A stretch of DNA of 64,000 bases from Dysidea avara (lineage: Eukaryota; Porifera; Demospongiae; Dictyoceratida; Dysideidae): contig NC_089281.1 of assembly GCF_963678975.1 (NCBI RefSeq), positions 2,968,926 through 3,032,925 on the forward strand, given 5' to 3'. Under the pieces are notes generated by a model. That model did not search any database and was not told the DNA's origin. It saw nothing but the letters and a program-made list of their open reading frames with translations. Positions 1-11,696 of the stretch are shown here, piece by piece. A program made the position numbers and the translations under genes. Each line of letters begins with the position of its first letter. Position 1 is the first letter of the stretch.

Positions 1-384
1 TAGTTTACACTGAGGAACTGTGTGTGCAATTCCTTGACCTCGCACAACTATTTCACTAATCCTGTTTACATCCTTTCACTTTAGATCTAGATCTGCTTAA
101 GGATCATACATTGCCTTAATGATAGGACAATTAATGATAATGTTTAAACACCTGCGTGGGGTTCATATGGCAAAAGGTATAACTATGTGTTACTACAACA
201 TTAGTGCATAGCATACTGAAACTGTGCTATATGTATACACTACCTGTCATGTAGGTATTGCCTTAGCTTTCACGTAGTTTAATTAACACTGCATGTTCAT
301 TATTTCACTATACATAGTTAAAAGAAGGCATAAGGATATGGCATTAAAATGTTTATAGTCCTGCACATAGGGCAGGTACCAATA
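1..384. other. AT-rich sequence with no recognised feature
   Basis: I see no convincing open frame, RNA gene or repeat shared with the rest of the window. It ends where the first Helitron-like repeat copy begins (CTAG at 385-388). Confidence 0.5.
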
Positions 385-390
385 CTAGTA

Positions 391-640
391 TATCAAGGCA
401 CACAGTAGTGTGTTGTGCGGCCCAAGAAGCCAGTGCTCCACACCGTGAGTATATTTACAGGAAGAAAGTAAACGCGATTTTGACACCTTTGTAGCTTCGT
501 GATTCCTTATCCGATTGAAACCAAAGTTGCTACAGATGTGCCGGCTAGGTAGGGGAGTCCACGGTCCAAATTTGAAGAAAATCGCTCCAGCCATTTCCGA
601 GATACAAGCGGCCAAAGTTTGGGTTTTTTTCTTCACTTTG
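391..640 (-). repeat. 3' terminal segment of the Helitron-like family
   Basis: This segment is closely similar to 8085-8335. Its first roughly 120 bp are also similar to 12771-12890. It starts next to a hairpin of the form CACAC-AGTA-GTGTG. The minus strand is open for 83 codons (385-636), but the frame is not preserved between copies, so I do not call a gene. Confidence 0.75.
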
Positions 641-651
641 TTTTTTTTCTT

Positions 652-3580
652 CTTCTATAGGGTCCGTAATGAAAAAAATCGATAATCACAAAATTACTCC
701 CCTACTACATATTTCAACCTGTAGGGCATATCAAAGTATTTTTCTACGTACCAATAAAACTTATTTATCTTTCTCCATATGACGGGAATCGCGATTGTTC
801 TGTGCTGGAAATCGTGAAAAATTGCTCGCTCTCCGGATGAAGCACAGGTTCCTTCCCATACTTGGCATATATAGTCCAGGTCTATACCCGATTATAACCC
901 ACAGCAGAAATAAATCGATTTGCTACTGTGGATTTGGTACGGAGCTACTCTTTGCCAAAAATTGGCCCAAAATCACGTATTTTTGGATTTGGAGCAACTC
1001 AGCAATCAACAAAAGGAAAGCCCACAAACCTTCAATATACAGCAATATAGTTTGGTTATTACTCCATGCAGAGCGTAAGTTTCATATGGATCTAAGCTTT
1101 CCTTCCATCAAACTAAGCGGCATGAAATTTCTTCCTAGCGTGTGTGAGACTAAATGGGAGGTGTGGCTGCAATAACTCCAAGTTTTAGTTTCTCCAGCAA
1201 GTTATTTAGGCTTCAATATCATGTTGTGATGACCTAATGGTATTAGTTTCCAACCAGAAATGGATCACCTGATTATGGATTGATTTTTCGTGTGCATTAT
1301 AGCTATACATGGTTAGCTATGTACAGTAGTGGTATAATCCAGGAAAATTTCACTAGTATTTTTATCAACATCTGACTGTGACACCACTGATGAAACTACT
1401 AGAGTTAGGCACAGTAAAATTTGGGTCCTACCAAAAATGGCAGGGTTGTTTGCATGTAAGATCGAGATACTCTAATAGAATATTCATATAAACAGTTGTG
1501 GTATTTTAACGGATTTGAAGCAGACAGCTGACAATGAGTATTGCATACTATATATTTTTAGAGCCAACAAAAGTCATTTACATCAGTGGTATATATAGAA
1601 GTTTAGCTAGTTTGTACTTAATTTCTTCTTAAAAGTAAGGGAGGTATGTCCTCAATCTTATTTTTTTACAGCAGGCTACAGACAGTTACTCTGTACTATA
1701 TTATATATATGAGCCTTTAATAACAAACAAGTAATTCAGATTTTCCACCCATAGCTGAAGGGTATTACTTATTTTTGGTTTTACCGTGAGAAACCGCACC
1801 AAAGGCCTGTTGGATAACTGTTATACCAACAGCCACAATGTATTGAGTGTTCTATAATATATGTATAACATGCACTTTGTAGAGCTGTTTATGCATGTGT
1901 ATAGACATTCCTGAATTTATGTGAGGTTTATAAGTCATTTATATACATGTACTTTAGAAATCACATTTTAAGTCACATTTAAGGTAATAAATCCATAGTG
2001 GGAAGAGACAGGCCATTGAAACTGCATGTTATACCGAATATCACAAGTCCTTAAACTTATGACTCATAATAAAAAGGATATCTATAGTAAATATCTACAT
2101 CTCACACATGCAATATGTACCAAATATATATATATATATATACCATACACAGTATATATATTTCAACATAAAATTGCATACACATCCTACAAGCAAAACA
2201 GAAATCTAAAAGCTTGCAAAATTAATTAAAATAGCAATAATTATATAGTTATGCATTTGTACCATTAAAATTAAAATTATAATTATAATGCATTGTACTT
2301 ATTACTGTGCAGAGCCTCCACCAGGGAGTATAATTAAGGCACAGGAAAATTACAACTTTGTAGATATTTCTACCATTAAAATTTGACAATCAGTTTGTGT
2401 GATAAATATTTGCTTAGCAGTATACTACGTAGAAGGGCCTATACAAATCGTTACAATTATTGAATGTACAAAACTTACAGTTACAGTTAGTATGAAGGTA
2501 CAGCTAATTAATCAAAAGTGTGAGTTGTGCCATTTAGTAGTGCAAGGTGGCCAATTCATAACAACATTTATTTTTGAAATGCTTCTGCAGCTATATAGAA
2601 TCATTATTGTGGTGAATTGAAACTCCCAGTAATCTGATACTCTTGAGGTTTCTATCCAATTGCACTTTTACCCTGATAATTAATTCTTCCTGTTTATGGA
2701 TTCTACTTTCTTACCAAAGAGAACATATTATAATAGAGAGACTGGAGACTGTTTACATGACTGCTCTATTAGAGTATTTTGATATTACACACAAAGAACC
2801 CTGCCATTTTTGGTACGACCTGAGTTTTTACTATTCCTAACTCCATGCTTCACTAGTGGTGTCTCAGTCAAATGTTGATAAAAATACTAGTGAAATGTTA
2901 CCTGGATTATACCACACTACATGGCTAACCATGTATAGCTATAATCACGAAAAATCAAACCATAATCAAGTGATCCATTTCAGGTTGGAAACTAATACCA
3001 TTATGTTCACAACATGATATTGAAGCCTAAATAACTTGCTGGAGAAACTAAACTTGGAGTTATTGCAGCCACGCCACCCATTTTAGTCTCACACGCGCTA
3101 GGAAGAAATTTCATGCCACTTAGTTTGATGGAAGGAAAGCTCAGATCCATATGAAACTTGCACTGTGCATGAAGTGATAACCAAACTATATTGCTGTATA
3201 GTGAAGGTTTGTGGGCTTTCCTTTTGTTGATTGCTGAGTTGCTCCGAATCCAAAAATACGTGATTTTGGGCCAATTTTCGGCAAAGAGTAGCTCCGTACA
3301 AAATCCACAGTAGCAAATCGACTTATTTCTGCTGTGGATTATAATCAGGTATAGACCTGGACTATATTTGCCAAGTATGGGAAGGAACCAGTGCTTCATC
3401 CAGAGAGCGCACATTTTTTCACGATTTCCAGCACAGAACAATCGCGATTCCCGTCGTATGGAGAAAGATAAACAAGTTTTATTGGTACGTAGAAAAATAC
3501 TTTGATATGCCCTACAGGTTGAAATAGTAGGGGAGTAATTTCGTGATTATCGATTTTTTTCATTGCGGACCCTATCTTCT
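652..3580. mobile_element. 2.9-kb foldback element with ~0.8-kb inverted arms and CTTCT target duplication
   Basis: The element proper is 657-3575, flanked by the direct repeat cttct (652-656 and 3576-3580). Its ends are inverted copies beginning atagggtccg (T/C) aatg. The left arm (657 to about 1480) is the reverse complement of the right arm (about 2740-3575) with scattered substitutions; the middle is about 1.25 kb of AT-rich spacer. Copy 2 of the host repeat reads straight through this site (around 8325-8340), so it is an empty site. Both arms carry the same open frame (plus 795-1175, 126 codons; minus 3441-3007, 144 codons) with no known domain. No transposase is visible, so the superfamily is unassigned. 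Confidence 0.8.
2126..2162. repeat. TA-rich microsatellite in the foldback spacer
   Basis: A short (TA)n tract and a second short TA run lie in the AT-rich middle of the foldback element. This is simple sequence. Confidence 0.8.
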
Positions 3581-4172
3581 ACTTTTTCTTTTCGCACACT
3601 TTGCAAAAGCTGCCATTAAACATGAATGCGTGCTCCAATCGGGCTGACATTTAGCACACTTAAAGGGCTCATTAAGGTGAATCTCAGTACCAAGTTTGGT
3701 AGGAATCCGATAAACATTCACGAAGTTATGACCGATTATTTGCGTAAAATACGATCGAAGGTCTGTCACGCCCACAAGGTAAACCGCTTGAAGGAATGAG
3801 CTGAAAATTGCTATGTAGGTGGAGTAACTATCGTAGGAGTGCCTTTTTGTGGTTTGAAAGGAATCCAGTTAAAGGCCATCGAGATATGACACAAAACCCA
3901 ACCTGTGTCACAATTACGTGATCGATTTTTATGAATAAAAAAACTATTAGTTTTCACGCCTACCAGGCAAACCGCTTAGAGCAGTGAGCTGAAAATCGGT
4001 GTGTAGCTGGAATAATTATCATAGAAAGTCCTTGCAGTAGTACAGAAGAATCGGATTACAAACCACTGAGTTATGATTCCAAAGCCAACTACGTGTAGCA
4101 TATGCGAGATACTCTAATAGAACAGTTACCCTAATAGAGCATTCAGCTACGTTTATAAATTACACCATTATA
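3581..4172 (-). repeat. Helitron-like copy 1, tail continuation after the foldback insertion
   Basis: It is collinear with copy 2 across 8336-8519, 9375-9588 and 9897-10070. Copy 2 carries two insertions here that copy 1 lacks, so this stretch is the empty site for the foldback at 8520-9374 and the MITE at 9589-9896. Confidence 0.8.
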
Positions 4173-5201
4173 GAATTATACAAGGGCGTAGGAACGATTT
4201 TTAGAGTGGGGGGGGGGGGGGGGGGGGGCAAAGGCATCCAAAATCAGCTAACTATAAACTGATCAACACCCATGCAGGCTCACACTGATAGGGCTCCTGT
4301 AGCTCAGTTCATACGTGCGTTTATATATAGGTGTTGTGAAGTGTTATCACTAGCTAATAAATATAACCCTACAGCTATAATGTATGCACAGCTATCTGCT
4401 CACTCCCTATTCTACTAATGGCTGCTATACCTCCTGCACGTGCTCGATGCATGTAGATATCACGTGAGAAATCATGGTCACGTGAAGGTCTTTTCTTTAT
4501 GTTTATTGTACAGTACCTCCACTACAAGGATTATAACATTAACAGTGTTATCCGCTAAGCGAAACATCATAACTTGAAGGAACTGGGTTATCTGCTGTAG
4601 CAGATTCCGACTGTGAGGATCACGTGAACCCCACGCCACTACTGCGTTCATGGCTGGCTACCCTTATTTACATATCCTTGCATGCTTCTCTTTTAGACAA
4701 CTTGATAAATCAACTCTTCACCAAATTCAATAGTCAGTACTCAGAAGTCAGCAACTCCTGTACATTCACACACTACAATGAGACTGCCCTCTTAGATCTG
4801 TTGCTATCCTTCCATTCGAGCGTAAACTTTCCTATCATAATACCACTGATGTGGCATTCTTTCCACTATTTAAGTTTCTCACTGCACAGGCTCCAGGAAA
4901 AATATTTGAACAACAGATGTCACGTGCAAGGACTAATCATAAATAAAATTATAGGCACTTTTGGGTGTAACAGTGAATGGCTTGGCAGTTGTGGAGGACT
5001 CGAGGGGGGGACTGGTGATGCCAGTGCAGGTACGTGGAGTTGTATGGCTTCTCATATGGATGAATGTATTTCTGTGTATATAGTTTTGGCTGATTGTTTC
5101 AACCTGAGCTAGTTGGCCCCCAAAGTTGGGGGGCCAAAACATGCTTTTGAAAATAGTGTGGGAGCCATGGCCCCCCTGGTTCCGACGCCCTTGGAATTAT
5201 A
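4173..5201. mobile_element. hAT-type non-autonomous element with 8-bp target duplication GAATTATA
   Basis: The element proper is 4181-5193, flanked by gaattata (4173-4180 and 5194-5201). Its ends are inverted: CAAGGGCGTAGGAACG on the left, and the complement of GGTTCCGACGCCCTTG on the right, with about two mismatches. An 8-bp duplication with CA..TG termini is characteristic of hAT transposons. The interior has a 21-bp G run (4208-4228) and several CACGTG motifs. A 162-codon open frame (4624-5112) shows no hAT transposase motif and is probably chance, so the element depends on a transposase supplied elsewhere. Confidence 0.75.
4208..4228 (+). repeat. 21-bp poly(G) tract
   Basis: An uninterrupted G run lies 27 bp inside the hAT-type element. 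Such a tract can form G-quadruplex structure and is a likely site of length error in assembly. Confidence 0.9.
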
Positions 5202-5214
5202 TGACATTGCAACT

Positions 5215-7270
5215 TATTCTGTAGGGAGTTAAGCTACAAACAGTTAATCTTATAGACAATTCAGCTACAAGCAAGTCATCCTGTAGAGAGTTCAGCTACA
5301 AATATGTTGCTATAGAGATTCAGAACATTATAAGTCACACTGAAGAGAATTCAGCTATAAACAAGTCACCTTGTAGAGACAACAAATCACTCTGTAGAGA
5401 ATTCAACTATTAAAAAAGTTACAGCGTAAAGGGTTCAGCTACAAAAAAGCTACCCAGTAGAGAGTTCATCTAGATCAACTACATACAAGTTACTTTATGT
5501 AATGTTCAGCTATAAGTAAGTCACTCTGTAAAGAGTTCAGCTATACAAACATGTTATAACTCTATAGAGAAAGTTATAACTCTATAGAGAGATCAGCTAT
5601 AGAAACAATTAGTCATCCAGTAGAGAGATTAGCTAGAAGACATCACCTTATAGAGAGCTTAGTTACAAAGAAACCACCATGTAGAGAGTTCAGCTGCAAA
5701 ACATATTACCCTGTAGAGAGTGCAGCTATGAACAGATCACCCTGTAGAGAGTTCAGCTAGAAACAAGTCACCCTGTAGAGAGTTCAGCTAGAAGAAGTTA
5801 CCTTGTAGAGAGTTCAGCTACAAAGAAACCACCATGTAGAGAGTTCAGCTGCAAACATATTACCCTGTAGAGAGTGCAGCTATGAACAGATCACCCTGTA
5901 GAGAGTTCAGCTAGAAACAAGTCACCCTGTAGAGAGTTCAGCTAGAAGAAGTTACCTTGTAGAGAGTTCAACCACAAACAAATCACCCTGCAGATAGTTC
6001 AGCTACAAACAAGTCACCCTATAGAGAGATCAGCTAGTAGAAGTTACCTTGTACAGAGCTCAGCTACAAAGAAACCATCATATAAAGAGTTCCGCTGCAA
6101 ACAAATCACCCTGTAGAAAGTTCAGCTACGAACAGATCACCCTGTAGAGAGATCAGCTAGAAGAAATCACCTTGTAGAGAGTTCAGCTTCAAAGAAACCA
6201 CCATGTAGAGAGTTCAGCTGCAAACAAATCATCTGTAGAGAGTTCAGCCAGAAACAAGTTCACTCTGTAGAGAGATCAGCTAGAAACAAGTCACCCCATA
6301 GAGAGAGCAGCTACAAAGAAACCATCCTTCAATTACAAACAGATAACCTTTAGAGAGTTCAGTTACAGAAACAAGCCACCGTGAAGAGAGATCAGCTAGA
6401 AACAAGTCATCCAGAGATCAGCTAGAAACAGGTCACCCTGTAGAGAGATCAGCTACAAAGAAACCATCCTGTAGAGAGTTCAATTGCAAACAGAAAACCC
6501 TATAGAGAGTTCAGCTAGAAACAAGTCACCGCATAGAGAGATCAGCTAGAAACAATTAAGTCATCCAGAGGTCATCCTTTAGAGAGATCAGCTAGAAACA
6601 AGTCACCCTGTAGAGAGATCAGCTACAAAGAAACCATCCTGTAGAGAGTTCAATTGCAAACAGAAATCCCTATAGAGAGTTCAGCTAGAAACAAGTCACC
6701 ATGTAGAGAGATCAGCTAGAAACAAGTCATCCAGTGATCAGCTAGAAACAAGTCACCCTGTAGAGAGATCAGCTGGAAACAAGTCACCCTGTAGAGAGAT
6801 CAGCTACAAAGAAACCATCTTTTAGAGAGTTCAATTACAAACAGATAACCCTATAGAGAGTTCAACTAAGAAAGAAGTCATCCAGAGATCAGCTAGAAAC
6901 AAGTCACTCTGTAGCGAGATCAGATAGAAACAAGTCACCCTGTAGAGAGATCCGCTACAAAGAAACCATCCTGTAGAGAATTCAGCTACAATCAAGTTAC
7001 ACTATAGAGGGATCAGCTGGAAACAAATCATCTTTAGAGAGTTCAGTTGCAAACAAATCACCCTGTAGAGAATTCAGCCATCCTGTAGAGACTTCAGCTT
7101 GTACAAGTCACCTTGTAGAGAGTTCAGCTACAAAGAGATCACCATGTAGAGAGCTCAGCTGCAAACAAATCACCCTGTAGAGAGTTCAGCTAGAAACAAA
7201 TCATCCTGTAGAGAGTTCAACTAGAAACAAATCACCGTGAAAAGAGTTCAGCTACAAACCAATGAGAGTT
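5215..7270. repeat. Minisatellite array 1, ~31-bp unit
   Basis: This is about 2 kb of tandem units of 27-31 bp, with a core like TGTAGAGAGTTCAGCTA then AAACAAGTCACCC. Units vary (GTTCAG/GATCAG, CTACAAA/CTAGAAA) and some form longer composite periods, for example the near-identical stretch repeated at about 5690-5800 and 5840-5950. Both ends match array 2, so the array is an inherited internal part of the repeat element. Confidence 0.9.
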
Positions 7271-7482
7271 TCAGCTACAGTTCAGTTATGTATGAAGTCA
7301 CCTTATTAACTACAGTATGTGATAATCATCATTAAATGTTAAATATACAAATAATTATTTCATCAGACAAAAGCTATACACACAATTACTTCCTTTCTTC
7401 CACAATTCCTTGCAAGTTAAAAGGAAGCAGCATCAAAGCCATATGGCCAGCTTTGTGACTTGCAATACAAAAAGAAGTGATA

Positions 7483-7813
7483 TCTAAACCAAAACAGCCA
7501 AGCTGTAAAAAAACGAGTGTGGCCCCCAAGGTGAAAAAAGATATGAAATCCAAGGTGGCGGCCAAGAAATGGCTGTGATGGTAGGTTAATGGCAAAAATT
7601 TTAATTACGACAATTCAGGTGAATTTGGTGCTGAATCTTTGGTGCTGAATCCTTATGGAGGACGCAACACAAATTCACCTGAATTGTCACAATTAAAATT
7701 TTTGCCATTAACCTACCATCACAGCCATTTCTTGGCCGCCACCTTGGATTTCATATCTTTTTTCACCTTGGGGGCCACACTCTTTTTTTACAGTTTGGCT
7801 GCTTTAGTTTAGA
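7483..7813. repeat. Head-to-head inverted repeat of the Helitron-like 5' end
   Basis: Two 144-bp arms (7483-7626 plus, 7670-7813 minus) are inverted copies separated by about 43 bp. Each outer end starts TCTAAAC. The minus arm is the head of copy 1; the plus arm is an extra, opposite-facing head. A third copy of this head is at 11713-11864. The arms could form a long cruciform. Confidence 0.8.
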
Positions 7814-7828
7814 TATATAGAAGGAGCT

Positions 7829-7895
7829 GCCTGGGCTACATTTCGTATGTAGCCGAAATGTAACCCAGCTAGCCGGGCTACATACGAAGTGTAGC
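7829..7895. repeat. Inverted repeats of a GGCTACAT motif
   Basis: Between the two Helitron-like copies lies a compact set of inverted motifs: ggctacatttcgtatgtagcc and a second near-palindrome ggctacatacgaagtgtagcc. I cannot assign a function. The rest of 7896-8075 shows nothing recognisable. Confidence 0.6.
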
Positions 7896-8519
7896 CGAGC
7901 TACAACTGAGCAGTGATTATATAGATGTCGAGGACTAAATCAATTGTAGGGATTAATTAATACTCATGTGATTAGGATGCATGACTTGGATTTCACCATG
8001 AAAACCACTCAGACAGAGAGCGTTTTGTTATCCTCGACATCCTACTGGTTGCAAAACATTGGGCTAAGGTGAAAACTAGTGCTATATCAAGATACACGGT
8101 AGTGTGTCGTGCGGCCGAAGAAGCCGGTGCGCCACACCGTGAGTATATTAACAGGAAGAAAGTAAACGTGATTTTCACACCTTTGTAGCTCTGTGATCCC
8201 TTATCCAATTAAAACCAAATTTGCTACAGATGTGCCGGCAAGGTAGGGAAGCCCACATTCCAAATTTGAAGAATATTGCTCCAGCCATTTCTGAGATATG
8301 AGCGACCACAGTTAGGGGTTTTTTTCTTCTACTTCTTTTCGCACACTTCGCAAAATCCGCCATAAAACACGAATGCTCGCTCCAATCGGACTGAAATGTG
8401 GCACACGTACAGGGCTCATTAAGGCAAATTGCAGTACCAAGGTTGGTAGGAATCCGATGAACATTCACGGGATTATGACCAATTATGTGGTAAAATAAGA
8501 TCGAAGGTCTGTCACACCC

Positions 8520-9374
8520 GGGTACTGATGAAATTTAGATGTCTGAGGGGTTCTAGATCCTCAAAGGGCTCCTTTGGCTACTCTTCAGGATCAGCACCAA
8601 TTGACCTCATTCAAGTAGAGTCAAGACTCCCATTAATTAAGCAGTAACTCTTATTGTATTTTTCCTCTTTTCTTTGTATGTTTAATTTGTTGTTTCTATT
8701 TACGTATAATGAGTATCATCATGAAAGCCGGAATCAATACGGGCGCGCGTCAACTTTTAAAAATCGTTTTAAACAGATTGTGCAGTTTCCAACTTTCACA
8801 CAATAACTAGAATTGTGTTAGAATTAGTTTGCTTCTGCTATAGACATGCTAGAAGTCATTACTCGAAGGTTCCATTTAATGCCCACTGCAAGAATGTGTT
8901 GTACAATCGTCTAAGCTGAACAACGATCATTTAGCTAAGCTGCTAAACTATTTTTTGTAAGCACTGTTAATATAACATACTGCAGTTTGCTAACTCTGGT
9001 AAATCGCTGCCAATAATGGTAGAATTATAGTCGCTTCGGAAACCAGTGACACTTGTACTAAAAAGGTTTGAATACCGCTACAACATGAAAATACTACAGT
9101 AGCTTACCTTTTAGAATGGTAAGGAAGTACTTCTACATCAGGATTGAACTAAACTGGATGGATTTTATTTACACACAACTTACCACGTGGCGGGCATTAA
9201 TAGAACCTTCGAGCGAACGATTACTGGCATGCCTATAAACAGAAATGAACTAATTCTAGTACAATTATAGTTATTGTGTGACAGTTGGAAACAGTGCACA
9301 ATCTGTTTAAAGTGATTTTTAATCTGTCGCGCGCCCCGATTGATTCGGTTCAATTCGTGGTTTCATCAGTACCC
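8520..9374. mobile_element. 0.86-kb foldback element with 14-bp terminal inverted repeats
   Basis: Termini are gggtactgatgaaa at the left and its perfect reverse complement at 9361-9374. Inside, about 8735-8900 is an imperfect reverse complement of about 9180-9345, giving ~165-bp inner arms; the left side carries ~200 bp of extra sequence outside its arm. Copy 1 (around 3775) lacks the insert. Flanks tcacaccc and tcatgtcc could be a decayed 8-bp target duplication, but only 5 of 8 positions match. No transposase frame is seen. Confidence 0.7.
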
Positions 9375-9585
9375 ATCATGTCCACAGGGTAAAATCCTTG
9401 AAGGAATGAGCTGAAAATTGCTATGTAGATGGAGTAACTATCGTAGGAGTGCCTTTTTGTGGTTTGAAAGGAATCTAGTTAAAGGCCATCGAGATATGAC
9501 ACAAAACCCAATCTGTGTCACAATTACGCAATCAATTTTTATGAATAAAAACACTACTAGTTTTCACGCCTACTAAACAAACCGC

Positions 9586-9899
9586 TTATGCACCTATCAA
9601 TGTTTTGCCCCACTACCCCCCCCTCGGGCATATATGAGGCTATAGTGGGGATTTGACACAGTCAAATGTCAAATGCCCCATAGTAGGGCAAACCTATCGT
9701 GTCAAATCCTCACCGTTGGCCCCAGTTGCAACGCGGGATTTGACAAAGCGAAGGAAGTTACAACAAAAAATATTTGGGTGCTTACTGAACATCGTCAAAT
9801 GTCCCATAGTGGGGCAGCAGTTTCGTGTCAATTCCCCCTGTAAAGCCCCACTTACGCCCGAGGGGGGGATGGTGGGGCAATACATTGATAGGTGCATTA
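9586..9899. mobile_element. 308-bp Harbinger-like MITE with TTA target duplication
   Basis: The element proper is 9589-9896, with inverted ends starting TGCACCTATCAATGT and continuing into a GCCCCAC plus C-run block. It is flanked by TTA on both sides (9586-9588 and 9897-9899). The uninterrupted paralogous site in copy 1 has a single TTA (near 3988). A 3-bp TWA duplication points to PIF/Harbinger, though the termini alone do not prove it. An 86-codon frame inside is not coding. A second copy in opposite orientation is split by the BEL/Pao element (28357-34618). Confidence 0.75.
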
Positions 9900-10082
9900 G
9901 AGCAATGCGCTGAAAATCGGTGTGTAGCTGGAATAATTATCATAGAAAGTCCTTGCAGTAGTACAGAAGAATCGGATTACAAACCACTGAGTAATGATTC
10001 CAAAGCCAACTATGTATAGCATATGCGAGATCGAGATACTCTATTAGAACAGTCACCCTAATAGAGCATTCACATTGCAAGT

Positions 10083-11696
10083 TATTCTGTAGGGAGTTCA
10101 GCTACAAACAGTTAATCTTATAGACATTCAGCTACAAGCAAGTCACCCTGTAGAGAGTTCAGCTACAAATATGTCGCTGTAGATATTCAGAACATTATAA
10201 GTCATATTGAAGAGAATTCAGCTATAAACAAATCACCCTGTAAAGAATTCAGCTACAACAAGTCACTTCGTAGAGAATTCAGCTACAAACAAGTCACTGC
10301 GTAGAGAGTTTAGCTACAAAAAAAGCTACCCAGTAGAGAGTTCATCTAGATCAGCTACAAACAAGTTACTCTATACAATGTTCAGCTACAGGTAAGTCAC
10401 TCTGTAGAGAGTTCAGTTACAAACAAGTCACTCTGTAATACAAACAAGTCACTGTGTAGCTGGAGAGTTCAGCAACCAATCAAAAAACCACTCTGTAAAG
10501 AGTTCAGCTATACAAACAAGTTATAACTCTATAGAGAAAGTTATAATTCTACAGAGAGATCAGCTAGAAACAAGTCGTCCAGTAGAGAGATCAGCTAGAA
10601 GACATCACCTTATAGAGAGTTCAGTTACAAAGAAACCACCATGTAGAGAGTTTAACTGCAAACAAATCACCCTGTAGAGCGTTCAGCTATAAACAGATCC
10701 CCCTGTAGAGAGTTCAGCTAGAAAAAGTCATCTTGTAGAGAGATCAGCTGGATCACCTTGGAGAGAGTTCAACTACAAACAAATCACCCTGCAGATAGTT
10801 CAGCTACAAACAAGTCACCCTGTAGAGAGATCAGCTAGAAGAAGTTACCTTGTAGAGAGTTCAGCTACAAAGAAACCATCATATAAAGAGTTCAGCTGCA
10901 ACTAAATCACCCTGTAGAGAGTTCAACTACGAACAGATCACCCTGTAGAGAGATCAGCGAAAAGAAGTCACCTTGTAGAGAATTCAGATACAAAGATACC
11001 ACCATGTAGAGAGTTCAGCTGCTAACAAATCACTCTGTGGAGGGTTCAGCTAGAAACAATTCATCCTGTAGAGAGATCAGCTAGAAAAAGTCATCCTGTA
11101 GAGAGATCAGCTAGAAGGATCACCTTATAGAGAGTTCAGCTACAAACAAATCACCCTGCGGATAGTTCAGCTACAAACACATCACCCTGTAGAGAGATCA
11201 GCTAGAAGAAGTTACCTTGTAGAGAATTCAGCTACAAAGAAACCACCATGTAGAGAGTTCAGCTGCAAACGAATCATTTGTAGAGGGTTCAGCCAGAAAC
11301 ATGTTCACCCTGTAGAGAGATCAGCTAGAAACAAGTCACCCTGTAGAGAGATCTGCTACATTGAAACCATCCTGTAGAGAGTTCAATTACAAACAGATAA
11401 CTTACAGAGAATTCAGCTAGAAACAAGTCACCGTGTAGAGAGATCAGCTAGAAACAAGTCATCCTGTAGAGAGATCAGCTAGAAACAAGTCACCCTGTAG
11501 AGAGATCAGCTACAAAGAAACTATCCTGTAGAGAAATCAGCTAAAATCAAGTTGTACTATAGAGAGATCAGCTAGAAACAAATCATATTGTAGAGAGTTC
11601 AGTTACAAAGAAACCACCATGTAGAGAGTTCAGCTGCGAACAAATCACCTTGTAAAGAGTTCAGCTAGAAACAAATCATCCTGTAGCGAGTTCAGC
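10083..11696. repeat. Minisatellite array 2, ~31-bp unit
   Basis: It has the same unit and the same left-edge sequence as array 1 but is about 0.4 kb shorter. It runs directly into the head segment at 11713, whereas array 1 is followed by about 400 bp of other sequence and an extra head. Confidence 0.9.

Larger units (their letters stand above)
385..7813 (-). mobile_element. Helitron-like non-autonomous element, copy 1, interrupted by two insertions
   Basis: Read on the minus strand, the element begins TCTAAAC at 7813 (preceded by A) and ends near a short hairpin followed by CTAG at 388-385 (followed by T). TC start, CTRR end, a 3' hairpin and insertion between A and T are Helitron hallmarks. 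The order is head (7813-7670), minisatellite (about 7270-5215), then a roughly 650-bp tail now split over 3581-4172 and 385-651. The tail and head are shared with copy 2 (8076-11864), which defines the boundaries. A 2.9-kb foldback element (657-3575) and a 1.0-kb hAT-type element (4181-5193) were inserted later. No Rep/helicase gene is present, so it would be non-autonomous. The repeat family is certain; assignment to Helitron/Helentron rests on the termini alone. Confidence 0.55.

Noticed and set aside
385..636. 83-codon minus frame
   Set aside because: Part of the Helitron-like tail; frames are not conserved between copies 1, 2 and 3.
795..1175. 126-codon frame in the left foldback arm
   Set aside because: Matched by 3441-3007 in the other arm, but no recognisable domain; I kept it as a property of the repeat, not as a gene.
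4624..5112. 162-codon frame within the hAT-type element
   Set aside because: No transposase motif, no family resemblance, and the opposite strand is also open over part of it.
9653..9913. 86-codon frame in the 308-bp MITE
   Set aside because: Reads through the inverted ends; no homology, and the second copy is not open in the same way.
5215..11696. CRISPR-like array
   Set aside because: The ~31-bp units are directly adjacent with no unique spacers, so they are minisatellites in a eukaryotic repeat.
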